Source: Aliishimia sp965656085
GTDB taxonomy: Bacteria; Pseudomonadota; Alphaproteobacteria; Rhodobacterales; Rhodobacteraceae
Direction of reading: 5' to 3'
NCBI GenBank assembly: GCA_965656085.1
Contig: CBFHJA010000006.1
Location: 60,692 to 124,691 of the forward strand
DNA length: 64,000 nucleotides
Below, in pieces: positions 26,961 to 34,783 of this stretch. The notes under the pieces were generated by a model. It ran no database searches, was not told the DNA's origin, and worked only from the letters and a program-made list of their open reading frames with translations. Within the stretch, counting starts at the first letter, position 1, and each line of letters begins with the position of its first letter. A program made the translations under genes and the position numbers.

Positions 26961-27341
26961 TCAATCTCCCCTTTGATCTCGGAAAGCCAAGCCTTTTTGG
27001 ATCAATGAAGCCGCAAAGCCGGCTCCATTGCCGACAAAATGCGATCCATCTGCTCGCTGGCCAAGACCATCATCGGTACCGACTTCGACCAGCATCTCTG
27101 AAAACTGGTTGTGCCGTCTGATGCATTCCGTTCCGATGCCCTGGCCGACATAGCCATCTAGTTTGTCCAGAAAGGCATGCGTCAAACGGTAGTAGACTTC
27201 GCCCATAGGACCTTCCTTCTCCACGAACGATAACTCACCGATTTGATTATTGTTGTGATCACGAACAACGATGCTGTCAGGAAAGTCTTCCATCGAGATG
27301 GACACTTGGTTGCCTGAATTAGTTGTGAATTGATCATTCAT
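26961..27341 (-). CDS. Unknown protein embedded between paaA and paaB
   Basis: A 126-aa protein I do not recognise. It starts at an ATG overlapping the paaA stop (ATGA) and ends 2 bp before paaB, so it is built into the paa translation unit. Sequence seen: an acidic N-terminal beta-like half (SIVVRDHNNNQIGELSFVEK, EGPMGEVYYRLTHAFLDKL), then YVGQGIGTECIRRHNQF, which faintly recalls the acetyl-CoA loop of GNAT enzymes, and a C-terminal GNGAGFAASLIQKGLAFRDQ. Codon use and base composition are less GC-rich than paaA and paaB, hinting at later insertion. It is not one of the named Paa subunits. No function is claimed. Confidence 0.8.
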   Translation of the reverse strand: MNDQFTTNSGNQVSISMEDFPDSIVVRDHNNNQIGELSFVEKEGPMGEVYYRLTHAFLDKLDGYVGQGIGTECIRRHNQFSEMLVEVGTDDGLGQRADGSHFVGNGAGFAASLIQKGLAFRDQRGD

Positions 27342-28315
27342 ACCGCTGCCACCCTACTAGCGCGTTTCTTCTCGGCATGGGCGAGCATCCCGTCGCGCAC
27401 CCATTGGCCGTCATCCCACGCTTTGTTGCGGGCCTCCAGCCGGTCCGATGAGCAGGGGCCGTTGCCTTTAAGAACCTCGAAGAACTCGGTCCAGTCCGGC
27501 TCGGCGAAGTCATAGCCGCCCTTCTCCTCGTTCCATGCAAGGGTCTCGTCAGGCACGGTCAGGCCGAGATACTCGGCCTGCGGCACGGTCTGATCGACGA
27601 ATTTCTGGCGCAACTCGTCATTGGTGTTCATCTTGATCTTCCACGCCATGGATTGCGCGGAATGCACCGACTCGGCGTCGGACGGGCCGAACATCATCAG
27701 CGACGGATACCAGAAGCGGTTCAGGGCATCCTGTGCCATGCGGCGTTGCTCGGGGGTGCCATTCGCCATCTTCATCATGATGTCGTAGCCTTGGCGTTGA
27801 TGGAAGCTCTCTTCCTTGCAGATGCGGATCATCGCCCGCGAATACGGGCCGAACGAGGTGCGTTGCAGCGGCACCTGGTTCATGATGGCCGCGCCATCCA
27901 CGAGCCAGCCAACCGCGCCCATATCCGCCCATGTCAGGGTCGGATAGTTGAAGATCGAGGAGTACTTCATCCGCCCGTCGAGGAGCATCTCGGTCAACTC
28001 GTCACGGCTGACGCCGAGCGTTTCGGCAGCGCAGTAAAGGTAGAGCCCATGGCCCGCCTCATCCTGCACCTTAGCCAGCAGGATCGCCTTGCGCTCCAGC
28101 GTCGGGGCGCGGGTGATCCAGTTGCCCTCGGGAAGCTGGCCGACGATCTCGGAATGAGCGTGCTGGCCGATCTGACGGATGAGCGTCTTGCGGTAGCCCT
28201 CGGGCATCCAGTCCTTCGGCTCGATCTTCTCGCCCGCGTCGATCCGGGCCTGGAAGGCGGCGAGCTTTTCGGGATCGTCCTGCGTGGCCTCGGATTTGAT
28301 CATCTGTGCATACAT
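27338..28315 (-). CDS. paaA: 1,2-phenylacetyl-CoA epoxidase catalytic subunit PaaA
   Basis: A 325-aa diiron monooxygenase subunit that epoxidises the ring of phenylacetyl-CoA. Metal ligands are visible in the ferritin-like core: KVQDEAGHGLYLYCAAETLG and CKEESFHQRQGYDIMMKMA. The ATG at 28315 is chosen because AAGGA lies 9 nt upstream; a TTG at 28333 is the only earlier alternative. It follows paaJ by 4 bp. Confidence 0.96.
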   Translation of the reverse strand: MYAQMIKSEATQDDPEKLAAFQARIDAGEKIEPKDWMPEGYRKTLIRQIGQHAHSEIVGQLPEGNWITRAPTLERKAILLAKVQDEAGHGLYLYCAAETLGVSRDELTEMLLDGRMKYSSIFNYPTLTWADMGAVGWLVDGAAIMNQVPLQRTSFGPYSRAMIRICKEESFHQRQGYDIMMKMANGTPEQRRMAQDALNRFWYPSLMMFGPSDAESVHSAQSMAWKIKMNTNDELRQKFVDQTVPQAEYLGLTVPDETLAWNEEKGGYDFAEPDWTEFFEVLKGNGPCSSDRLEARNKAWDDGQWVRDGMLAHAEKKRASRVAAV

Positions 28316-28319
28316 CGTC

Positions 28320-29522
28320 TCAAGTCCTTTCAAGAATCATCGCAACCCCTTGGCCGACGCCCACACACATGGTGCAGAGCGCGTAGCGGCCTCCGGTGCG
28401 TTTGAGTTGTAGCGCTGCGGTCATCACCAGACGCGCGCCTGACATGCCGAGCGGGTGGCCGATTGCAATCGCGCCGCCTTGGGCGTTCACGCGCGGGTCG
28501 TCATCCGCCACGCCGAGATCGCGCAGCGTGGCAAGGCCCTGCGCGGCAAAGGCCTCGTTAAGCTCGATCACGTCCATCTGGTCGATGGTCAGGCCCGCGT
28601 GCTCCAGCGCCTTGCGCGAGGCCGGGACCGGGCCGATCCCCATGACGCGAGGCGCGACGCCAGCGGCCTTGATCGTGACCACGCGGGCGATCGGCGTTAG
28701 CCCGTGGGTTTGTACCGCGCTTTCGGACGCGAGCAGCAGGGCTGCCGCCCCGTCATTCACGCCTGACGCGTTGCCGGCGGTGACGGTGAGGTCCGGGCCG
28801 TTGATCGCACGCAGCTTGGCGAGTTGCTCGGCGGTGGTGTTGGGGCGCGGGTGTTCGTCTTCTGACACAACGATGGGATCGCCCTTGCGCTGCGGGATGC
28901 TCACCGGCGCGATTTCGTCCGCGAAGGCACCCGCTTCATGGGCGGCGGCCCAGCGGTGCTGGCTGCGCAGGGCGAAGGCATCCTGATCTTCCCGGCTCAC
29001 CTGCCAGTCCTCTGCGACATTGTCAGCGGTCTCCGGCATCGAGTCGGTGCCATAGTCGGCTTCCAGCTTCTTGTTGATGAAGCGCCAGCCGATGGTCGTG
29101 TCGTAGACGGCGTTGGCGCGGGAAAACGCCGTGTCCGCCTTGGGCATCACGAAGGGGGCGCGGGACATGCTCTCCACGCCGCCAGCAATCGCGAGGTCCA
29201 AATCGCCCGCCTTGATGCCGCGCGCTGCCACGCCAACGGCATCCATGCCCGAGGCGCAGAGCCGGTTGACCGTGAGGCCGGGCACCGTGTCCGGCAGACC
29301 CGAAAGCAGCGCGGCCATGCGGGCCACGTTGCGGTTGTCCTCACCGGCCTGATTGGCGCAGCCCAGCACGACGTCGTCAATCTGCGACCAGTCCAGACCC
29401 GGGTTCCGCTCCTGCAGCGCGGTCATGCAGTGCGCGGCGAGATCGTCGGGCCGCACGCGGGACAGTGCCCCCCCATAGCGGCCAATCGGTGTCCGTTGCG
29501 CATCACAGATAAAAGCCTGCAT
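28320..29522 (-). CDS. paaJ: 3-oxoadipyl-CoA / 3-oxo-5,6-dehydrosuberyl-CoA thiolase
   Basis: A 400-aa thiolase that releases acetyl-CoA from beta-ketoacyl-CoA intermediates in the last phenylacetate steps (also called pcaF when tied to beta-ketoadipate). The nucleophile Cys is in VNRLCASGMDAVGVAARGIK, with ELNEAFAAQ, GGAIAIGHPLGMSGARL and the second active Cys in LCTMCVGVGQG. GGAGG lies 6 nt before the ATG. It is the first gene of the operon, so the promoter should lie in 29523-29773. Confidence 0.93.
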   Translation of the reverse strand: MQAFICDAQRTPIGRYGGALSRVRPDDLAAHCMTALQERNPGLDWSQIDDVVLGCANQAGEDNRNVARMAALLSGLPDTVPGLTVNRLCASGMDAVGVAARGIKAGDLDLAIAGGVESMSRAPFVMPKADTAFSRANAVYDTTIGWRFINKKLEADYGTDSMPETADNVAEDWQVSREDQDAFALRSQHRWAAAHEAGAFADEIAPVSIPQRKGDPIVVSEDEHPRPNTTAEQLAKLRAINGPDLTVTAGNASGVNDGAAALLLASESAVQTHGLTPIARVVTIKAAGVAPRVMGIGPVPASRKALEHAGLTIDQMDVIELNEAFAAQGLATLRDLGVADDDPRVNAQGGAIAIGHPLGMSGARLVMTAALQLKRTGGRYALCTMCVGVGQGVAMILERT

Positions 29523-29773
29523 CTCGTTCCTCCCATTCGCAGGACCTAGCTAACAGAGACAGTGATTCCCCGCAACAAAATGTTACGCCCTGAGGAGTTG
29601 GTGCGGTGATGTGTAACGAATGAGGCGCCGAGAACCTGCGGATTGAATGGTTCCGTGGCCGTTTGAACTGGGCTTTTCGCCCAAGCGCTTCAAAGCTTAG
29701 GCGCGACTTGCCCGATATCAGAGCGGATCGCATTCCCTGCAATCCACAGCAATACGCGTCTGAGGGGCTGAAA
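29523..29773. promoter_or_regulatory. Upstream region of the paa operon, with a hairpin after tauD
   Basis: 251 bp that must hold the paa promoter. GTTAC near 29582 and GTAAC near 29617 form spaced inverted arms that might be a regulator site, but no confident PaaX operator or -35/-10 pair was identified. TGGGC (29669-29673) and GCCCA (29679-29683) form a small hairpin that could end tauD transcription, without a T-tract. Confidence 0.4.
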
Positions 29774-30631
29774 TTATCCTCGCCCGACGGGCGGGTCGCA
29801 TTGGAAAGTCGTGCGATGAAGAAGCCTGCGCGACCCTGCATAATCATTCGTTGCATAATGGAGGGTCATTCTGTTGTCCCAGACTACGACATCACCCTCA
29901 CACCACTTGTGGCGCATGGAGAAGTCGGGGCGCGTTGCATGCCTGTATATCTGTTCGAGAAACGGGCGGCTTTCCTCTTCTGTCATGCCGTCAAACCGCG
30001 TCGTGTAAATCGGATTGACGAAGAGCGCCCGTTTGCCGGTTTCGGGGTCGGTCACCACCGCCGGATGCAGGATTTCGCGGTCTGCGTTTGGGTCGCCACG
30101 GGACATCTTGATCGACCCCCCGGCCTGTTCCTTTTTCGGCGGCGCATGCTTGACTCCATAGGGCTTGCCGACATGGACGGCCAGACTCGACTCGAGGAAG
30201 GTGGTCAAATGTGCTGGCAGGCTTTCATAGGCCGCAACCTGGCTAGACCAGACTGTGTCGCCGCCAACGGCAGGGATTTCGACCGCTGCAAGCACCGAAC
30301 CTGCCGGAGGATTTTCCAGAAAGCTGAAATCACTGTGCCATTCGCCTCCGAAGACCCCGCCACTCGTTTCGTGAGCCTCTTTCAGCACTGCGATGACGGC
30401 AGGATCCTCTGGTGTTGCTGCGACGTAAGGCAGGTGCATCAGTTGGCCGAACACCTCGGTCAGACGCTTCTGCTCAGAGAGGCTTAGGGGCTGGCTGCGA
30501 AACACCAGCACATGGTGGGTAGCCAGAGCATTGCGCAGGGCGGCCTGTAGATCAGGGTCGTCGAGCGCGCGCAGGTCCGCGCCAGAAATCTCTGCGCCGA
30601 TGAAGCCAGTGAGGCGTTTGATCTGAAGCAT
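29774..30631 (-). CDS. TauD/TfdA family 2-oxoglutarate-dependent dioxygenase
   Basis: A 285-aa Fe(II)/2-oxoglutarate oxygenase. The facial triad is seen in GGEWHSDFSFLENPPAGSVL (HxD) and the distal His with the 2-oxoglutarate Arg in HYATNDYAGSRRLLHRTT. Overall sequence is close to TauD, but the substrate (taurine or another sulfonate or ether) cannot be told. The ATG at 30631 is preferred because TTGGAGA lies 8 nt upstream; a TTG five codons earlier has no clear site. It stands alone, with no ABC transporter beside it. Confidence 0.87.
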   Translation of the reverse strand: MLQIKRLTGFIGAEISGADLRALDDPDLQAALRNALATHHVLVFRSQPLSLSEQKRLTEVFGQLMHLPYVAATPEDPAVIAVLKEAHETSGGVFGGEWHSDFSFLENPPAGSVLAAVEIPAVGGDTVWSSQVAAYESLPAHLTTFLESSLAVHVGKPYGVKHAPPKKEQAGGSIKMSRGDPNADREILHPAVVTDPETGKRALFVNPIYTTRFDGMTEEESRPFLEQIYRHATRPDFSMRHKWCEGDVVVWDNRMTLHYATNDYAGSRRLLHRTTFQCDPPVGRG

Positions 30632-30953
30632 GGCCGATATCTCCAACGTGTCGGACAGACTGTGGTTGACGCCAATCCAGCCCCCGCGTCCTGTGATGTC
30701 AACACGGATTCATCTGCGGTACCGTCACTGCCGAGCGTAACAATTATCGCGGTGCAGTCACGCCGGTAATGCTTGTTGACGGCGCCGAAGGCTGGGCTTG
30801 GCCAATAGCAGCGCGGCCCATACGCGGGAAAGACCCGGTGGTTGGCGTGAATCGGCGGAGGTTGACGCAACGATCTGGAGGAGGGCGTTTGGGTGGATAT
30901 GGCACGGGATTAATGCAGGAAATCTCAGGCCAATGACACTTATCGCACTTAAA
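30632..30953. other. Intergenic region, nothing recognised
   Basis: 322 bp between tauD and tRNA-Leu. Neither strand holds a credible gene, repeat or terminator. It should contain the tauD promoter. Confidence 0.6.
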
Positions 30954-31040
30954 TGGTGCCCAGGAGAGGACTCGAACCTCCACGTCCATACAGACACTAG
31001 CACCTGAAGCTAGCGCGTCTACCAATTCCGCCACCTGGGC
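30954..31040 (-). tRNA. tRNA-Leu, anticodon CAG
   Basis: On the minus strand the 87-nt sequence begins GCCCAGGTGGCGGAATTGG and ends with CCTGGGC plus ACCA, so the acceptor stem pairs and the CCA end is encoded. The anticodon arm is GCTAGC-TTCAGGT-GCTAGT, giving anticodon CAG in a 7-nt loop. The long variable arm and GGTTCGAGTCC T-arm fit a class II leucine tRNA. Confidence 0.97.
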
Positions 31041-31061
31041 AGGTGTCGTCGTGCCAGCGGC

Positions 31062-31089
31062 GTTTAAGCCCAGCTTTGGGGGGTGTCAA
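31062..31089 (-). promoter_or_regulatory. Promoter of tRNA-Leu
   Basis: On the minus strand TTGACA (31089-31084) and TTAAAC (31067-31062) are separated by 16 bp and lie about 22 bp before the mature tRNA 5' end, as expected for a strong housekeeping promoter. Confidence 0.75.
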
Positions 31090-31183
31090 ACGAAAACTTG
31101 TACGCTTCGCGGCGATTTGGCGACTTGCCCGCGCAAAGGCCGCCGATTAAATGCACCAAAGCAGCCATGAAGGAGCGCACAGC

Positions 31184-32161
31184 ATGAAACTGGTCACAAT
31201 TTTTGGCGGATCGGGCTTTGTGGGGCGGTATATCGCGTGGCGGCTGGCCAAGGAAGGCTGGCGGGTGCGGGTGGCTGTGCGGCGGCCCAATGAGGCGATG
31301 TTCGTCAAGCCCTACGGGGTGGTCGGGCAGGTCGAGCCGGTGCTGTGCAACATTCGCGATGACGCGTCGGTGGCCTCGGTGATGTCCGGGGCCGATGCGG
31401 TGGTGAACTGCGTGGGTATTCTGGCGCCCTCGGGCAAGAACACCTTCGATGCGGTGCAGTCGGAAGGCGCCGCGCGCGTGGCGCGTCTGGCCGCCGAGCA
31501 TGGTGTCGCGCGGATGGTGCATGTCTCCGCCATCGGCGCGGATGCCGGGAGTGAAAGCGTCTATGCGCAGACCAAGGCCGCCGGGGAAGAGGCGGTGCTG
31601 AGATACATGCCGGGGGCGATGATCCTGCGGCCCTCGATCGTGTTCGGTCCCGAAGATCAGTTCTTCAACCGGTTTGCGAGCCTGTCGCGCTTGGGTCCGA
31701 TCCTGCCTGTCGTCGGGGCCGAGACGAAGTTCCAGCCGGTCTATGTGGATGATGTCGCGCAGGCGGCCGTGCTTGGGGTCACGGGCAAGGCGCCGGGTGG
31801 GGTTTACGAGCTGGGCGGGCCCGATGTGGACAGCTTCCGCGAGTTGATGGAGCAGATGCTGCAGATCATCCGGCGCCGCAAGCTGATCGTCAACATTCCG
31901 TTCCCCGTGGCGCGGGTGATGGGGTTTGCCTTTGATATGCTCTCGACGCTCTCGGGCGGGCTGATCCCGGCGCAGATCACGCGCGATCAGGTGCGCAATC
32001 TGGCGAAGGACAATGTGGTGTCCGAGGGTGCGACCGGCTTTGCCGATCTCGGCATCACTCCGACTGCGCTCGAAGCGGTGCTGCCCGAGTACCTGTGGCG
32101 GTTCCGCCCCTCCGGGCAGTATAGCGATATCAAGCAAAGCGCGGGCAATCTGAAGGCCTGA
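31184..32161 (+). CDS. Complex I NDUFA9-like NAD(P)-binding protein
   Basis: A 325-aa atypical short-chain dehydrogenase/epimerase. The N-terminal Rossmann motif is KLVTIFGGSGFVGRYIAWRL, followed by RDDASVASVMSGADAVVNCV, MVHVSAIGADAGSESVYAQT with a YxxxK-like site (YAQTK), and ILRPSIVFGPEDQFFNRFA. Relatives are the NDUFA9 accessory subunit of respiratory complex I and are common in alphaproteobacteria. The ATG at 31184 has AAGGAG 8 nt upstream. It converges on uppP with a 20-bp gap. Confidence 0.87.
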   Translation: MKLVTIFGGSGFVGRYIAWRLAKEGWRVRVAVRRPNEAMFVKPYGVVGQVEPVLCNIRDDASVASVMSGADAVVNCVGILAPSGKNTFDAVQSEGAARVARLAAEHGVARMVHVSAIGADAGSESVYAQTKAAGEEAVLRYMPGAMILRPSIVFGPEDQFFNRFASLSRLGPILPVVGAETKFQPVYVDDVAQAAVLGVTGKAPGGVYELGGPDVDSFRELMEQMLQIIRRRKLIVNIPFPVARVMGFAFDMLSTLSGGLIPAQITRDQVRNLAKDNVVSEGATGFADLGITPTALEAVLPEYLWRFRPSGQYSDIKQSAGNLKA

Positions 32162-32181
32162 ACCGGCGACCGGCCAGTGCG

Positions 32182-32985
32182 TCAGGCGTAGGCGTAGACC
32201 AGCAGGACGGCGCCGAGGATGATCCGGTAGATCACATAGGGCGTGAAGCTCACCGATTTCAGCAGGCGCATCATCAGTGCCAACGCGAGAAACGCTGCGA
32301 CGAAGGCGAAGAGCGCGGCGATGGCGGCGTCGCGGAACACCTGCGCGTCTGCCCCGGCAATGGCGTCCCCGGCGAGCAAAACACCGGAGGCGAGGATCGT
32401 CGGAATCGACATCAGCATGGCCAGACGGGCGCTGCCCTCGCGGTCATAGCCGAGCGCGCGGGCGGCGGTGATGGTGATGCCGGAGCGCGAGGTGCCCGGG
32501 ATCAGGGCCAGCATTTGCGCCAGCCCCATCAGCGCGGCGTGTTTCATCGTCCATGTCTCTGCGGTGCGGTGCGCAAGGCCTGACTTGTCGGCCCAGTAGA
32601 GGACCAGACCGAAGAACAGCATGGTCCAGCCGATTACGGCGACGTTGCGCATCAGGTCGGTGAGGCCCGTGAGGTGCAAAAAGAGGCCGGCGAGGACAAC
32701 GGGGATCGTGGCGATCAGCAGGCAGAGGGCGAGAAACGCGCCGGGGGTATCGATTCGCCCTGATGCGAGGCGGAAGGTTCCGAAGAGGGCGGCCCGGACA
32801 TCGCTCCAGAAATAGGCGACCACGGCTATGAGGGTGCCCACATGCACGGCCACGTCGAGCGCGAGGCCCTGATCGTCCATGCCTGTCAGGCCCGGGAGCA
32901 AGATCAGGTGGCCTGATGAGGAGACCGGGAGGAACTCGGTCACGCCTTGGATCATGGCGAGGAGGAACAGGTGAAAGAGGGTCAT
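32182..32985 (-). CDS. uppP: Undecaprenyl-diphosphatase
   Basis: A 267-aa polytopic membrane enzyme that dephosphorylates undecaprenyl pyrophosphate to recycle the carrier for peptidoglycan and glycan synthesis. Signature motifs are IQGVTEFLPVSSSGHLILLP near the N-terminus and LIPGTSRSGITITAARALGY in the second half. About eight hydrophobic segments are seen. Gives bacitracin tolerance in other species. Confidence 0.94.
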   Translation of the reverse strand: MTLFHLFLLAMIQGVTEFLPVSSSGHLILLPGLTGMDDQGLALDVAVHVGTLIAVVAYFWSDVRAALFGTFRLASGRIDTPGAFLALCLLIATIPVVLAGLFLHLTGLTDLMRNVAVIGWTMLFFGLVLYWADKSGLAHRTAETWTMKHAALMGLAQMLALIPGTSRSGITITAARALGYDREGSARLAMLMSIPTILASGVLLAGDAIAGADAQVFRDAAIAALFAFVAAFLALALMMRLLKSVSFTPYVIYRIILGAVLLVYAYA

Positions 32986-33197
32986 CTGGTGGGGCGGGCT
33001 CCGGGGTCTTGGTTCATGTAGACGAGTGATGCGGGAGATGGAAACCGTGATTTAGGTCCGGATCGGACGTGTTTTCAGGTGCCAAGATCGCAATCTGCTG
33101 CGGTGCAGCAAAAAATTCCTCTAATTAGGTCAGTATGTCTGACTTTTAATCCATTTCAATCTGGATTAGCAGGGCGTTTCCAGTGGAGAGGATAGTC
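32986..33197. promoter_or_regulatory. Divergent uppP / gltD regulatory region with several inverted repeats
   Basis: Four dyads lie within 75 bp: TGCTGC-GGT-GCAGCA (33096-33110), CTAATTAG (33121-33128), GTCAG-TATGT-CTGAC (33129-33143), and TAATCCA-8 nt-TGGATTA (33147-33168). The first contains CTGCGGTGCAG, which fits the CTGCN3GCAG operator reported for PhaR in rhodobacters. These are about 30-100 bp before the gltD start and probably control glutamate synthase; the regulators are not known. Confidence 0.5.
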
Positions 33198-34637
33198 ATG
33201 GCTGAGAATCCGATGCTCAAGTTCGTCACCGTACCACGCGACATGCCAACAAAGCGTGACGCCACGGAGCGGCGCACCGATTTCCATGAGATTTATGCCG
33301 AATACGCCGACACCAAGGCCAAAGAGCAGGCCGCGCGCTGTTCGCAATGTGGCGTGCCCTATTGCCAGACCCATTGCCCGCTGCACAACAACATCCCCGA
33401 CTGGCTCATGCTGACCGCCGAGGGCCGCTTGCAGGAAGCCTATGAGCTCAGCCAAGCCACCAATACTTTCCCCGAAATCTGTGGCCGCATCTGCCCGCAG
33501 GACCGGCTCTGCGAAGGCAATTGCGTGATCGAGCAATCCGGCCACGGCACCGTCACCATCGGCGCGGTCGAAAAATACATCACCGACACCGCGTGGGAAA
33601 AAGGCTGGGTCAAGCCGATCACGCCGGTGCAGGAGCGCAGCGAGAGCGTCGGCATCATCGGCGCGGGGCCCGGCGGGCTGGCCGCCGCGGACGTGCTGCG
33701 CCGGGCCGGGGTGCAGGTGACGATCTATGACCGCTATGACCGCGCGGGCGGGCTGCTCACCTACGGGATTCCCGGCTTCAAGCTCGAAAAGGACGTGGTG
33801 ATGCGCCGCAACGACCAGCTTGCCGAGGGCGGGGTCACGTTCGAGCTGAATTGTGACGTGGATGCCGCAAAATTCGCGGAGATTCACGGCAAGCATGATG
33901 CGGTGATCATCGCGACCGGCGTCTATAAATCCCGGGAACTACATATGCCTAACGGGGATGTGGACGGGATCGTGAAGGCCATCGACTTCCTGACCGCCTC
34001 GAACCGCAAGAGCTTTGGCGATGCGGTGCCAGAATACGACGACGGGCGGCTGAATGCCAGCGGCAAGCGGGTCGTGGTGATCGGCGGGGGCGACACCGCG
34101 ATGGACTGTGTGCGCACGTCGATCCGCGAAGGGGCCACATCGGTGAAGTGCCTCTACCGCCGCGACCGGGCCAACATGCCGGGCTCGCAGCGCGAGGTGC
34201 AGAACGCCGAAGAAGAGGGCGTCGTGTTCGAGTGGCTCAGCGCGCCCAAGGGCTTTGCCGCAGCGGACGGCAAGGTCAGCGGCGTCATGGTGCAGAAGAT
34301 GCGTCTCGGTGCGCCGGACGCCACCGGGCGGCAAGCGCCGGAGGTCATCGAGGGCGCGGATTACGTGGAAGACGCGGATATCGTCATCAAGGCGCTGGGC
34401 TTCGAGCCCGAGGACCTGCCGACGATGTTCGGCCAGCCTGATCTGGAAGTGACGCGCTGGGGCACTGTGAAGGCGGAATTCACCACCGGCAAGACCGCGA
34501 TGGACAAGGTCTATGCGGTGGGCGACATCGTCCGGGGGGCCTCGCTGGTGGTCTGGGCGATCCGCGACGGGCGCGATTGTGCGTCAGCCATCCTGACCGA
34601 AATGGGTGCCGGGACGGGCGTCCTCGCTGCCGAGTAA
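33198..34637 (+). CDS. gltD: Glutamate synthase small subunit
   Basis: A 479-aa FAD/NADPH subunit that feeds electrons to GltB for glutamine + 2-oxoglutarate to 2 glutamate. N-terminal Fe-S cysteines lie in RCSQCGVPYCQTHCPLHNN and EICGRICPQDRLCEGNC. FAD motif VGIIGAGPGGLAAADVL and NADPH motif VVVIGGGDTAMDCVRTS are intact. The ATG at 33198 has GAGAGGA just upstream. gltB follows after 146 bp that hold a repeat element. Confidence 0.95.
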   Translation: MAENPMLKFVTVPRDMPTKRDATERRTDFHEIYAEYADTKAKEQAARCSQCGVPYCQTHCPLHNNIPDWLMLTAEGRLQEAYELSQATNTFPEICGRICPQDRLCEGNCVIEQSGHGTVTIGAVEKYITDTAWEKGWVKPITPVQERSESVGIIGAGPGGLAAADVLRRAGVQVTIYDRYDRAGGLLTYGIPGFKLEKDVVMRRNDQLAEGGVTFELNCDVDAAKFAEIHGKHDAVIIATGVYKSRELHMPNGDVDGIVKAIDFLTASNRKSFGDAVPEYDDGRLNASGKRVVVIGGGDTAMDCVRTSIREGATSVKCLYRRDRANMPGSQREVQNAEEEGVVFEWLSAPKGFAAADGKVSGVMVQKMRLGAPDATGRQAPEVIEGADYVEDADIVIKALGFEPEDLPTMFGQPDLEVTRWGTVKAEFTTGKTAMDKVYAVGDIVRGASLVVWAIRDGRDCASAILTEMGAGTGVLAAE

Positions 34638-34639
34638 AC

Positions 34640-34693
34640 GTCTGGCAGGCGTATGGCACCGCGTATGGCAAGGCGTATGGCACCTGTACATAC
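34640..34693. repeat. 54-bp element with 12-bp-period GTATGGC units (copy 2)
   Basis: It starts 2 bp after the gltD stop, inside the gltD-gltB space, with the same layout as 1364-1417: GTCTGGCAGG, three GCGTATGGCNNN units, then TGTACATAC. 48 of 54 bases match. It ends 90 bp before gltB, so it could affect gltB expression or processing of the gltDB message. Confidence 0.75.
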
Positions 34694-34783
34694 GCACGCC
34701 GCCAAAACGAATTGTTAAGGTCAGAGAAGCTGACCCACCAACAGAAACAACCCGCGCCACGGCGCTCACAAGGAGACACACCA

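Noticed and set aside
34577..34783. Upstream extension of gltB by 69 codons
   Set aside because: It runs through the end of gltD and the 54-bp repeat; a good ribosome site and the known propeptide length support the ATG at 34784.
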